DNA of 64,000 nucleotides from Micromussa lordhowensis (taxonomy: Eukaryota > Cnidaria > Anthozoa > Scleractinia > Lobophylliidae). Below the pieces are notes generated by a model. That model did not search any database, was not told the DNA's origin, and saw nothing but the letters and a program-made list of their open reading frames with translations. The DNA lies in contig OZ026605.1 in NCBI GenBank assembly GCA_964020085.1, positions 3,827,901 through 3,891,900 of the forward strand, given 5' to 3'. Both the position numbers and the translations under genes were made by a program. Shown here piece after piece: positions 34,883 to 46,337 of this stretch (position 1 is the first letter of the stretch; every line of letters starts with the position of its first letter).

Positions 34883-36292
34883 ATGCCGTTCATCGACAAG
34901 GCTGAACCCTGCGTAAGGGCTGTTCACAACTGCTCTAAATGCAATCGAAAATTCAGTTCGGGGATAGATTCCAAAGAGAGCTTGATACAACATTTACAAC
35001 ACAGCGCAAAACATCAGTTCTCTAGATCTAGCGTACCCGAAAGTTGCGGTCATTGCGGAAGGTCCTTTTCGGATACAAGAGCTTTAATCCAACACCTTCA
35101 AAATAGCCGACATCACCTGAAGGATCTTCACCACGCCGCATGTACAGGGAAGTTTCAGCTCGTAGATCAACTCATGAGGAACGAGTTTGCGGACGCACCG
35201 GGAGAATCGCACGTTCCGTCGTCGAAATCACAGACGGGCTATACACCGATGCACTGCGCCGCATTTGGTGGTCACGACGAGTGTTTGAAGATCATGCTCA
35301 GTTGGCCGGATGGCGATCCAAATGTTGTTGATCCAAGCGACGGCCGGACGCCAGTTCACCTTGCGGCTTGGAAGGGACACGTCAAATGTCTCAAGTTGTT
35401 ACTCCGAAAAGGAGGTGACTTGCTTCTACTTGATCGCAAAGGGAACAGTCCGATATCTTTAGCACCAGAGTCATGCTTGTTAGTTATTATTTACCACTTC
35501 GCTGGTGAGTTCTATCTGTTCTAATAAACAATTAGATTATGAGCTCGAGATTTCTATCGCGCGATAGAAATCGAGAGCGAATAATCTAATTGTTTTAGTA
35601 TAAATCTACTAGTCGTTCAGAACTTAATCAAAATCCTCTTCTCAACACTTCGAAAACGCCAAGAAACCGCCGTCATTTTGTTAACAAGTGCACACTGTTA
35701 CGCTACTCACTATCTATCACAGAATAGATAGTGAGTAGCGTAGCCAATCAGAGAACAGCATTCGTGATAGAACGCTAGTAGATTTATACTAGTAGAAAAG
35801 GAGCCAATATGTTTTTTTGCGAGGGAAGTGTGGGGAAGGGGGACAATATTCCCTAAAAGCGTACAAAACTAATGTTTTGAGCTCTTTATGTCATAAGTTA
35901 ACCATTTAGGGTGAAAGACCTATCTTTGGCTTTTTGGGATGATAACGTTATTTATTATATAGACACCAGTGTTTTACTGGAAAATAGATCTCTTGTAAAA
36001 ATCATAAGAAACTATATCCGGGGGGGGACTCCCATATGAAAAGGATGAGGATGCTCGCTGTACCTTTTAGGGGTTAAAAAGAGGTTTCAGTACCTCTTAG
36101 TGTATTCAGTCTCAAAAGGTCCACAGAAGGAACTATCGTGGTACCTTTTAGGATATTGAGCAAACAAAAGTAAGACTTACAGGAGATATCTGACAATCAA
36201 CTTTATGTGTAGAAGGTATTCAAAGCAATTGTCTTTTTCACTACAAATAATAATAATAATATTTAATAATGATAATAATAATAATTATAAAA

Positions 36293-36338
<46 letters not shown>

Positions 36339-36360
36339 CGCGAATAATTTCAAAATCGGA

Positions 36361-36398
<38 letters not shown>

Positions 36399-36746
36399 TG
36401 ATTACTCCCTGAATTGTACGACACGAAGTCCAATTACTAATTAATCGTATCTATAACAAATTTCGGAATTAAAAATGTCTTCTAAGAACTTCTTTTGAGC
36501 GAAAACGTCCTTAGCACTTGCCCTTAGTTTCGAAAACTGTAGAAAACATTGCTAAGAAAGCCATTAAAGCGCGCGTAATTGACGTGAAAATCACGTGGGT
36601 ATCCAATTACAGCTGTCCGATTTGAAAAAGTTCAAATCGGACACCTGTAATCGGACACCCACGTGATCGCGCGCCGATTACGTGACAAATAGGCGCGCGG
36701 AGAACCAATCACGATCTAGAATTTTGTTATAGATACGATTATAATG

Positions 36747-36781
<35 letters not shown>

Positions 36782-39700
36782 TTTTATTCAGGGAACCCTA
36801 TTCGCCAAGGCAGTTTTCTAAATACAAAGAACAAGCAAGGAAAATTATATGATACAACAAACAAATTTTGAACTATACAAGGGTCTGTGACAATTTCTCT
36901 CATACAAGGTTCTAGCATAAAAAATATTAAAGTGTCAGTTAATGTGCTGTTTTAGAATTAGTAACTCTTAGGTGTGAAAAAATATTCAAGCCACACTTTC
37001 AAAACAAGATCTTGGAACGCCCTTCAGAATTCTTTTCAAAATTTCCTACCAATACCCTCACCCTTTTTATATGCGACTTCCCCCCACAGGACTACATCCA
37101 GGACCCAAGTGGTGTATTTGGTTTTGGCACCACTTAGGGTGTTCAGCCTCAAAAGGTCCACAGTGGAAGCTTTTATGGTACCTTAAAGGGTACGCGGTGT
37201 GGGGGCGCGGTGGCCTCATGGTTAGTGCGCTCGACTCCGGAGCGAGCGCTCCGGGTTCGAGCCCTGGCCGGGGACATTTGTGTTGTGTTCTTGGGCAAGA
37301 CACTTCACTCTCACAGTGCCTCTCTCCACCCAGGTGTGGGTACCGGCGAATTTAATGCTGGGGGTAACCCTGCGATGGACTAGCATCCCATCCAGGGGGG
37401 AGTAGAAATACTCCTAGTCGCTTCATGCTACTGAAACTGGGATAAGCTCCGGCCTGATGAGCCACTAGGCTCGTATGCAGACTTAACTAAAGGGTATATT
37501 TGCAGTGAAAGAACATGGCATGATAATGTGTTGCTTTATAGATGCTACCTCTAAGGGGTTAAAACAGTTTCAAGCTCTGCCCACGAAACAGGATCTTCAT
37601 ACCTCTTAGGGTTTCTTCTAAAAATTTGCAACAAGTACCCTTGTCCTTGTCCGGGCACATACTCTGATTCTTAGTTTCTCCTGGTGACACTAGTTTAACT
37701 CATAATTGCATAATTAATTAATTCAGCTGTTTTTTCCCAGTAAGTCAATTGTATAAATGCATTGAGGCAGGCAAACATATCATATTCAAGCTGGACGAAA
37801 TTGTAAATTTTCCATGCCTGACGGCTGAGTTACAGTCTTGTCTATTTTGGGTTACATTGGTGAAAGTAAGGATGGTTAATTATCTGTAAAGTAATTTTAC
37901 CTTTAATAATTTCTTGCATTTTTTACACCATTTAATTCGTGATTTAATGTTGTTCATAGAGATAGAATCACGTCAGTTCAAAGCATCTGATAACCAGGCA
38001 GTACAAAGGTCGATAGAACTTGTGTTGAACAGTCTTTCTGGTGAGAGACATTCTGGGGATCCTGTGCGGTTGAGTGGCCTTCAAGAATCCTCTCGTGTTG
38101 AGGAGATCAGTCATGGAAGTGAGGTTGCCCACCATTTGTCACAGTTTCAAACCAACAGTGGAGGTAAAAGCATGAATTCACATCTTTTGCAAATGGGTTG
38201 ACCTAATGGTTTGAACATATATAGTGTATTTTAGATCTAGCAGTCCAGGGTCATGCTCTTGCCAGGACACTAAACTCCAACAGAACCACCTGCCACACAG
38301 GAATTTAAATGGGGACTGTAAGGCAACCTTAAAAAAATGGTGGGGATGAACCCCTCCATGGAACATATTCTGAGGTTACCCCTCGCCCTCTACTTACTTT
38401 TGCACTGAAACAAACTGCATCATAATCTGTCAACTGCAACAATCAACCATCCATCCCTATCAACCATCCATCCCTATCAATCATCCATCCCTATCAACCA
38501 TCCCTATAACGCGGCCACGGCCACCTTTTGGTCGTCCCAATGAAGGTTTTCTATTGTCTTCACCCCTATTAAGTGGCCTCCCAGAATTTGATACGCGTTG
38601 TTTGGCTTTGCTTCGGAAAAGGCGACGGCAGATAACAGTCTAAATAGAAAGTGACAACTGATAAAAACATACGTTTATTATTGTCTTCACGCGATTCCCT
38701 GTTGTCTTAAAGCATGTCTGTGTTTGAATAAATTGATGTTTCTACTACGCCTCTTGCTAATTCCTGACGAATCCCGATTGAAAGGCCACCTCCCATTTCC
38801 CTGAAGGTGGCCGCTCAATAGGGCGTCGATTGTAGCAAGACATTTACTTGTACCTCGGTGTTTTATTTTTGCACCCAGAACCTTGCAGTGAACCCTATGA
38901 AGTTCTTGCTAGGGGAGAAGTGGCAGTTGAAATATTCAATCAAGCGCTGCGTGAAGGTAAAGCCTGTGTGTCTCGCATGCAGCTTACTGTGATTGGAGAT
39001 GTAGGCGCAGGGAAAACAAGTCTTGTACGCACTCTCAGTGGAGAGGAATTCATAGAAGAACGACAAGAGACGCATGGAATTGATACATCCATGGTTGAGA
39101 AGACGGAGTTAGATGACTCATGGCATACTGCTGACCTGAACAAATCCTACGTCGATGAGATTTTGGCGGAAAAAGTATGCCAAGGAATTAAACATGCCCC
39201 GGGTGGTGACCAGTCATGCAATAGCCAGGGAAAACTGTTGAGTTCCTCAGACCCGACTCAGTCCTTTTTAACCGAAAAACTTCATCTAAGACGTTCTTTA
39301 AGCATTGAGAGCCCACCCATATCAGAAACCAGTGATTCTACAGGTGACAGTAGAGGCATGGTCCCAGTGCCCTCTACCAGCAGATGTATTAGCAAACGTG
39401 GAGAGACTCCTCCACGAGACATTCCAGTCGAGCAAATCGTTAGAAGAATGAGTAAAGCTTCCTTGGATGAGAAAGAAAACAAGTACGCCAAAATCAGCAT
39501 CTGGGACTTTGCTGGTCATCCACTGTATCAAGCAATGCACCATGTTTTTCTCAACAGACGCTCCTTCTATCTTGTGGTTTTCAACCTGGTTGAGCTCTGC
39601 AACCCTGAGAGAACCCAAAAAGCACTAACCGAAATTCACTTCTGGCTGAACTCCATACGTGTCCACACTCCTCAGACGACACCTGTGTTCCTGGTGGGAA

Positions 39701-42700
39701 CCCGTCGCAGAGTAGTAAGCGAGGAAGATATTTCTCGTGCAGAGGAAATTCTGCACAATGAATTAATTGAGAAGTTTGGGCAACAGCTAGTGAAGAGCAA
39801 GGTAGACAGCTTTTTGTTTACCGTAGAAAACTCCCTCGGCTGTGATGATGATGGTGCTGTGGAGTTAAAGAAAGCGATCGAAGACGAGGCTTCTCGCCTG
39901 ACGCTAACGAATGAGGAACTTCCTCTTCTGTGGCTTCATTTTGAAGAGGAAATCCTCAAACGTAGAGAGAAGCCAGATTGCCCATCCTGTGTTAGTAAGA
40001 CCTACCTGAAAGAAATGATGGAGGGAAGCTATCGTGTCGTAGAAGAAGAAGAGTTCCAAAGTATGCTGCACTTTTACCATGACAGCGGTGTCGTCATCCT
40101 GCCTGGTAATCGCCATTTTTTGTACATTTCTAGTTATCCTTAGTTTTGTTAAGATACCGACTGTACAGCTCGAGGTAAAGGTTGCTTGACGTGATAGTCT
40201 AAAAAATCAATAACGATAGATATTACGACGATTTAAAAACTCTGTTTGTATCTGTTTTTAGAAGAGCTAATTGGACCAAAGACCCAAAGCTCAGAGTTAC
40301 AGGACTTGGTAGTCATCAATCCGCAATTTCTGGTTGATGTCATGACTTGTCTTCATGACATTCCCGCGCACTTGGATGTTGACCGTGAGCATCGTGGTCA
40401 ATGGAAGTTATTGCAAGAGGAAGGAAGAGCAGACATGGGTCTTCTGGAGCATATATGGAAAGATTTTGATAGCCCTGCCACAGACCTAGTTGGTATCTTG
40501 GAAGCTTCGGGAATGCTGTGTCCCATCTCGAATTTGACAGACGTTGAAGACGTCGAAGACCCTGAAGACGGTAGTGAGCAACGTGAAAGTGAGGGATCTG
40601 ATCCAGTCAGCGAGTACATCGTTCCTTTTCACCTTAAAGAGAAGTCCCTGAAAGGAAAGTGGCAAAGGCTTTGTCGAAACACTTGGGATGGAATCTGCAA
40701 TTCAGATAAAGTGCTAATGTTTGATTTCCACAGCTTTCGGCCTCCTGCTCTGTTCCATTATTTCATTGTTCGTACAGGAGCAAAGAGCAAATCCAGTGGT
40801 GGTATGAGGCCAGTCATTGCCAAAGATATGGCCATTTTCTCCTTTGGAGACAGCTACTTCATTCTTGCGGAGGAGTGCCAGAAATACAGCCAGATTCGAA
40901 TAAGTGCCAGGTAAGTCCATGTCAATTTTGACCTCTGCCAGCACCTTTAAATTGATACATTCCTAATCAACAGAATCTAAGTGATAATTGTTCTTTACCT
41001 TCCTGTTAAGTATATTGCAAACTTTGGACCTCGCCACTGCTTGAAAGGGTTTTCAACTGACTGTAATTTGGTGTGACTCTTGTATGTTTATTTGTTTGTT
41101 TTAAGTATTGTTACACAAAAGAATAATGGTCAAAGAGACGGTGACATTCTAAATGAGGCTATTACAAAAAAAGCGGTTGGTTGTTCTCTCGGGATCGGAA
41201 AATATACAGAAATTATAGGATTGTAACTACATGGAAGCTGAGTAGATAATGGCAAGCTACTTTAAGCACATTAGAACCTTTTTAACGTAGAATTATGTTT
41301 TATTTCGTCGCTAGGTACAAAAATGGGAAAAAGCTCCATGAATTGTTCAACATCTTAATGTCAATCATGACAGACATTTGTCAGCGCCAGTTCCGGTTTC
41401 TTAAATTTAGTTTTGGACCTGTGTGCCCCAACCCAAGGTGCCCAGGATCCTCGTCTGATGGCAAGGTTCTTCCTCTGGACTCATCCTCTGCTGAAAGTGA
41501 TGAGGATGATGATGGGAACTCCACATGCGATGAAGCCTGTGCTGGCTCCCCAGGGGAGGGTCGTCACCACGTAATATGCATTGATCCAGCTGTGCCAACA
41601 AGGCCATTGTGGTGCAACAGTACGCCAGTTCATGAGTTTGAAGAAATCAAGCAGTGGCTTGTTAAGGTAAGGGGCCATACAATTAGAAATGCCCTTTACT
41701 TCCTAATTTCATCTTGCAAAGATTCGTAATTGAGTTTGGCAGTTGGTGTTTAAGGCAGAATTGGATTAGGTTTGGACCATACCAACTTTTTCTTTCTAAC
41801 GGAGGACAGGAAAAACCGCTTTCCTTGGTAGACGTAGCTTGCACAGTACGGAAGCTTTGAAATAAGTGGACTAGCACCAAGTTACGGTGAGGGGTTGAGG
41901 GAGAGGGGGAGGCAAGTTGTTGAGGGGGCAACACCAGTAGGGTTGAGGAGCAGACGTTTTTACTGTAGGTGCTGAAGTCCGATGTGAAGGAGCCTGGGAA
42001 GACTCTAAAGATAGTTGTTGGACAAACAAGTGAATAGCATTAGGGTTTCTCTGAAAAAAACGTTATATTCTTCCCTCTCTAGCAAGCGTAGCACATAGAC
42101 AGCGGATGCAAGTGCAACTCAGTTACTTTTCTGTTTTGTTTTTTTTTGCAGCCCCAGAATGCTGTCTCAAAAGTCCCGGAGGATTCTCCATGTTATTCCA
42201 GTAAGTATACATTTATTAAGAATCACCAAAAAGCATGTTAGAGTAATGAGTTCACCTTTGTTGTAACAAGTAGCTGCTAGCCAAACGAAACCTAAGACAG
42301 AACAGTTTTAGTTTGCGGTATACTGTGCCAAAATACTTGAAAACGGCCCTGACAAATACATTAAACATTAATGAACATATTTTTGTTTGACATGTCAAAC
42401 AAATATATGTTCAGTACTATACGTTCAGTAAATAGTCCCAAGTATTTTGTTTGTTGTTTTAACCAGGCCCAGTTGAAGGTTGTTGTCTTGCTTTAGTTGC
42501 TATAGCAATGGCCAACGACTGGAAGTTTCTTGGCAGATTTCTGGGTGTCGAAGAAACAACCATTGGCAACATTGAGACAGAGAACAAATCACAAGACGAA
42601 AGGTCGTATCAAATCCTTAACAGCTGGCGTCGATCCAATGGCTCTAAAGCTACAGTGCACTGGCTCATGAAGGCAGTTCAAGATGTTGGTAATGTAGACG

Positions 42701-42765
42701 CTCTGGAGAGGTTTGATCGACACCTAGGCGAGCGTCATGTCCAAGCAACAGCAACCTCAGAGTGA
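34883..42765 (+). CDS. zinc finger-ankyrin-Roc/COR-Death domain protein, 7 exons
   Basis: Exons: 34883-35504, 37960-38163, 38879-40105, 40262-40910, 41315-41666, 42152-42200, 42467-42765. Phases match throughout, giving 1,133 aa. Residues 15-75 hold two C2H2-like fingers (CSKCNRKF and CGHCGRSF, each with a later His pair). About 80-205 are ankyrin repeats (GYTPMHCAAFGGHDECLKIML, GRTPVHLAAWKGHVKCLKLLL). The Roc GTPase begins near 309 with P-loop GDVGAGKT (315-322) and WDFAGH as DxxG (Asp485-Gly488). About 120 Ser/Thr-rich residues lie between them. A COR-like region follows (DLVVINPQFLVDVMTC, VPFHLKEK). The last exon encodes a Death domain (NDWKFLGRFLGVEETTIGNI, SWRRSNGSKATVHWL). ROCO-Death proteins are intracellular GTPase switches that recruit partners by homotypic Death contacts. 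The start is the first in-frame ATG before the fingers; an upstream exon is possible. Confidence 0.9.
35528..35790. mobile_element. MITE with two hairpins in ROCO intron 1
   Basis: The first hairpin pairs AACAATTAGATTATGAGCTC with its complement around GAAATCGAGAG. The second pairs CTACTCACTATCTAT with ATAGATAGTGAGTAG. AGTATAAATCTACTAG and CTAGTAGATTTATACT bound the inner part. Confidence 0.7.
36300..36737. mobile_element. compound foldback element in ROCO intron 1
   Basis: A first hairpin (36304-36437) pairs TAATTGGACCGAGTGGAGTA and GTACAATTCAGGGAGTAAT with their complements around GAGCGCGAAGCGCGAG. A second segment (36446-36737) is bounded by CGTATCTATAACAAA and TTTGTTATAGATACG and contains an inner palindrome, GTCCGATTTGAAAAAGTTCA. 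These may be two nested MITEs. Confidence 0.7.
36745..36781. repeat. (TAA)n microsatellite
   Basis: About twelve uninterrupted AAT/TAA units follow the foldback element. Confidence 0.9.
37193..37487 (+). mobile_element. tRNA-derived SINE (family 1) in ROCO intron 1
   Basis: It has the same head (TGGTTAGTGCGCTCGACTCC, GGGTTCGAGCCC) and body as the copy at 27473. TAAAGGGTA flanks it at 37184-37192 and 37488-37496. The insertion split an older dispersed repeat (GGTACCTTTTAGG / CTCAAAAGGTCCACAG type) that is also seen near 36,010-36,170. Confidence 0.85.
38447..38506. repeat. minisatellite CATCCATCCCTATCAAC
   Basis: Three to four near-identical 17-bp units lie in ROCO intron 2. Confidence 0.9.
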
Positions 42766-43069
42766 AGATAGACCTCATGTAGCCATTACCATGTCGAGCC
42801 GTCGTAAATTTGGGGGTTACCAACAACCCATTGAAAAATAAGTTTGTTTTGTGTTGTTTTTTTTTGCGTTTCGTCCTGAACACCCTAAGTGAGACCAAAC
42901 CCATGATTTATACTTTAAGCAAGACGATGAGTATCCCAGATCTTTTCACTTGGGCCTCCCCCCCCCTGGAAGCATTCAACTGATACCATGTGGCATACAG
43001 TTTGTCTTGTTTCTCGCACGACTTTCTCCTGGGTCCTAACCTTCGCGGCGAGATATATAATATATATGT
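42766..43069. other. region after the ROCO stop codon, probable 3' UTR
   Basis: No gene is visible. AAAAATAAG near 42,834 is a weak poly(A) signal candidate. Confidence 0.35.
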
Positions 43070-43210
43070 AAATATATATTACTCGGTGGCAAGAAGATAT
43101 TAATTTTATGTTCGAGTGGCAAAAACAATATCTCAAGAGTGAGCGCAGCGAACGAGTGACATTTTTTGCCACGAGAACACAAAATTTATATTTTTCAGCC
43201 GACGTTTTTT
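43070..43210. mobile_element. palindromic MITE, relative of the copy at 3081
   Basis: AATTTTATGTTCGAGTGGCAA is mirrored by TTGCCACGAGAACACAAAATT around GAGTGAGCGCAGCGAACGAG. Arms and core match the 3,081-3,221 element in order and sequence type. Confidence 0.7.
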
Positions 43211-43462
43211 ATCTAGGAAAAAACTACAGACGTGAATCGAAAGCACAAATCGTATTGGTGAATGACTTTATGTCGGCTTCAGTGAATTTAACTTCCCTAC
43301 CGCTCCGCGCCATCTTTCAACCAGCGTTTGGCAAAGTTTGGCAGCCGTGCAATGGCGTGAATGTCATCGATATCTTCACTATTGAGGACATCTAGGATGT
43401 AAATTCGTATGAATTTTACGAGTGGGGTACGTTATTTTCCAGTAAAGCACTTAACAAATATT

Positions 43463-43595
43463 GAACGAGGTTGAGCAAAATATCGTGACTTGTCAGTGGC
43501 GAGCAGATCAATTATTTGCCGAAGCCGAAGGCTGAGGCAAATAATTGATCTGCGAGACAATGTAAAGTGACGATATTTTGCGATAACCGAGTTTA
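43463..43595. mobile_element. short foldback MITE
   Basis: GCAAAATATCGTGAC pairs with GTGACGATATTTTGC, and GCAGATCAATTATTTGCC pairs with GGCAAATAATTGATCTGC around GAAGCCGAAGGCTGA. Confidence 0.75.
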
Positions 43596-44070
43596 ATAAT
43601 CGCTTATCACCAAGTTTCTTTCAATATTTAAATCACTCTCTGACAGCCCAGGCCGGGAAGTGATCTGCCATTTTTAACTAGAGAATTTGGCTTCAATTAC
43701 GCATGAGCAGAAAATTACTTGTAGGTAGTTATTTGCAGGTCACGTGTTGGGCTCTCGGCCAGTGGAAAGGAAGAAAAAATGCAATGATAGTTGTGCTTAT
43801 ATAATAACTATGCCTAGGAACTAGGAAAGTGTGTAGTGTGTAATATGTAGCTTGAAGCCGATGTCGTTGATTACATTGATCATGATTCACCCATTAGCGT
43901 ACGACTTTGGGTAGAGAAGGCATCATGATAGACAGTGACCAGGACTACTAACAAAAACTGGTGAAACCTTTTTAATTTTTTATATTTGTTTTTATTTTTT
44001 TAATTTTTTAACGAAGACTAGTAAGCAGCGCAAGGAAAGACTTCTTGTAGTTGTAAGCTTTTTCGTTTAT

Positions 44071-44111
44071 TTCCGACGCGTTTCGTCTCTATCGGAGACT
44101 TCTTCAGGGAA
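44071..44111 (-). ncRNA. hammerhead ribozyme-like motif (Penelope type)
   Basis: Read on the minus strand: stem I strand UUCC (44111-44108), box CUGAAGA (44107-44101), one A, stem II GUCUC-CGAUA-GAGAC (44099-44085), then GAAACGCGUC, with predicted cleavage after the C at 44075, and stem I partner GGAA (44074-44071). CUGANGA, GAAA and GUC are the conserved hammerhead elements. ACGCGU is self-complementary, as expected where a short stem III works as a dimer. Such minimal hammerheads are known in Penelope-like retroelements and small metazoan retrozymes. The extra A before stem II departs from the consensus and may reduce or abolish activity. No reverse transcriptase was found nearby, so this is probably a fragment. 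Confidence 0.55.
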
Positions 44112-44126
44112 TGATTGAACATTGAA

Positions 44127-44194
44127 CGTGTTGTTATATTTTGGGGGCCATACGATTAGCGCTAATCGTATGACCCCCAAAATATAACAACACG
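44127..44194. repeat. 68-bp near-perfect palindrome
   Basis: Two 34-nt arms (CGTGTTGTTATATTTTGGGG..., ending GATTAGC|GCTAATC) meet without a spacer and differ at one base. It lies 16 bp from the hammerhead-like motif. Confidence 0.95.
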
Positions 44195-44198
44195 CAAT

Positions 44199-44925
44199 AA
44201 CATACGCATTAAGGCGTTTCTTGTAGCGTCCGTTTACAGCATGTTTCAGCAGTTATTCACTTCCATGGAAAGTTAAACTTATTCACGCTTATGTGCTATA
44301 TATGCTGTTCAATGTTAGTTCTGAAAAACAGAAAAGAAAAATTAAAAAAAATTAAAAATCTTTTCGGAAATTAAAAAAATAATAATAAAAAAAAATTTCG
44401 GTGCAATATTGAAGGAGATTGGTTTTTAGAAACTATGAAATTGTGGGGTGGAACATATGCATTAAGGCGTTTCTTGTAACGTCCGTTTACAGCATGTTTC
44501 AGCAGTTATTCACTTCCATGAAAAGTTAAACTTAGGCACGCTTATGTGCTATATATGCTGTTGAATGTTAGGTCTGAAAAACAGAAAAGAAAAAGAAAAA
44601 AAATTAAAAACAACATTTTTCGGAAATGAAAAAAAAATTCGGTGTAATATTGAAGGAGATTGGCTTTCAGAAACTATGAAATTGTGTGGTGGAACATATG
44701 CATAACATATGCATTAAGGCGTTTCTTGTAACGTCCGTTTACAGCATGTTTAAGCAGTTATTCATTTCCATGAAAAGTTAAACTTAGGCACGCTTATGTG
44801 CTATATATGCTGTTGAATGTTGGTTCTAAAAAAACAGAAAAGAAAAATAAAAAAAAAATTTCAGTGTAATATTGAAGGAGATTGGCTTTCAGAAACTATG
44901 AAATTGTGGGGTAGAACAAACGCTG
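44199..44925. repeat. three tandem copies of a 225-255-bp unit
   Basis: Units begin at about 44,199, 44,453 and 44,702 with GCATTAAGGCGTTTCTTGTA. Each continues with CGTCCGTTTACAGCATGTTT, GCTATATATGCTGTT and AATATTGAAGGAGATTGG. Differences are mainly in A-rich runs. No coding potential is evident. Confidence 0.9.
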
Positions 44926-45224
44926 ATAAGCTCATAGATTCTTTGTAAAATTTTAAATAGCGATTTACCCGCGTCACACAAATAGCCCTAATACAACGGG
45001 CTCAAATTACTCGGAACAGCTAATCGTGCCAAGCCCTTTCAATCTTGGTAGTTGATATTTTGTAGATTTATCAGAAACCAAAGCACTTATGTGTCTTATG
45101 CTAATGAGGAAAATATTGTAAACAATTCTGGCCCTCATACCGTAGCTCAAAGACCGTATATAATTAAATTTAGACGCTTATGCCGGTAGGATGTTTTTAA
45201 ATACAGAACATTTAGTGATTATCT

Positions 45225-45498
45225 AATTAATCATAAAAATTACAGTTTCCTTGATTGTGATTGGCTTAAAAAACTCCTATTTTCCACTAATTCACTTATT
45301 GGTTATTGGACAGTTTGTTATCGGACAGTTCAATAAGCCAATCACATTCAAAGTTGTAGTTTAAATCAACCAGTCACATTCAAAGTTGTAGTTTAAATCA
45401 ATTTACTTCTCCTTTGTCAGTATTTTAATGCTAATTTTCCCTTTCTTTCATAACTTGACTATTCTTCTTTTCTCGGAAACTGTAATTTTTAGGATTAA
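45225..45498. mobile_element. MITE with AAAAATTACAGTTTCC ends
   Basis: TAATCATAAAAATTACAGTTTCC at the left and its near complement at the right bound the element. Inside lies a 32-bp direct duplication (CACATTCAAAGTTGTAGTTT twice, near 45,345 and 45,378). Confidence 0.6.
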
Positions 45499-46154
45499 TT
45501 GGTAATAAGACTTTGTGTCGTCCAATTCGGTCTGTAATCATACTCCTGATAGACAAATCAGACTTCCGCGGTCGTCCGATTTTGTTATCACTTGTATGAT
45601 TACTTAACGAATTGGACTCCACTAAGTCCTAACATATTTATGACTATAAAACTTTAGCATGAGAGACACATGAGACCTGTTTTAAAATTTGTATTTTAGA
45701 AATTAAATCAATTTTAACTTAAAATGAATTGCGTCTAAATTATTGTTTCTATCGTGTTTACCTTCAGGGTGCATTCAGCACTAAATGATTGTATCCGAGA
45801 AAATAGATTCGCCTGAAGTACTGTGAACAGTCAGAAATGTCATTTTAATTACTTACCCTCGCCCCCCTAGAAAGACACTGGAATCATGGGACACAGTAAA
45901 AACTGTTGAGGCTGATAATAAGTCATGCCCACTCCCGCGACAATACAATATTCTTTTAAACAAACATTAATTTTAGCACTGTTAGCATTATTTTGAACAT
46001 TTTTTATACAGACAGTATTTTAAATTTACTCGAATTTTTAACGTTTCATTTTATCACAAAAATTTTATCCGTCGAAGACAGCAGAGCGGCTGTCGAAAGC
46101 TTATGTTTTTAAAACAATTTTCTTTTACCAAAGAACGCTATATTCTGTATTAGT
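45499..46154. other. intergenic, no gene seen
   Basis: The start resembles the dispersed element near 36,300 (CGTCCAATTCGGTCTGTAAT, CGGTCGTCCGATTTTG). Beyond that only AT-rich sequence is visible. Confidence 0.4.
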
Positions 46155-46337
46155 ATATACTAAAACAGTGGATAGCGTTGATGGCGCACGCTGATTGGCT
46201 CGTCAAACTCCGGATATCCTGTGCTTTTTACCTCGGAGCAACTCGAGAGAAAATGGCGTCCCGGTTTGCATCCGTGTCAAGCGAAGAAATCACTAAAATC
46301 ATTTTTTGTGGTGTATATTATCTCACTGTTTTAGTAT
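46155..46337. mobile_element. MITE with TATACTAAAACAGTG ends
   Basis: TATACTAAAACAGTG at the left and CACTGTTTTAGTATA at the right are exact complements, about 180 bp apart. The interior contains GATTGGCT and is non-coding. Confidence 0.75.
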
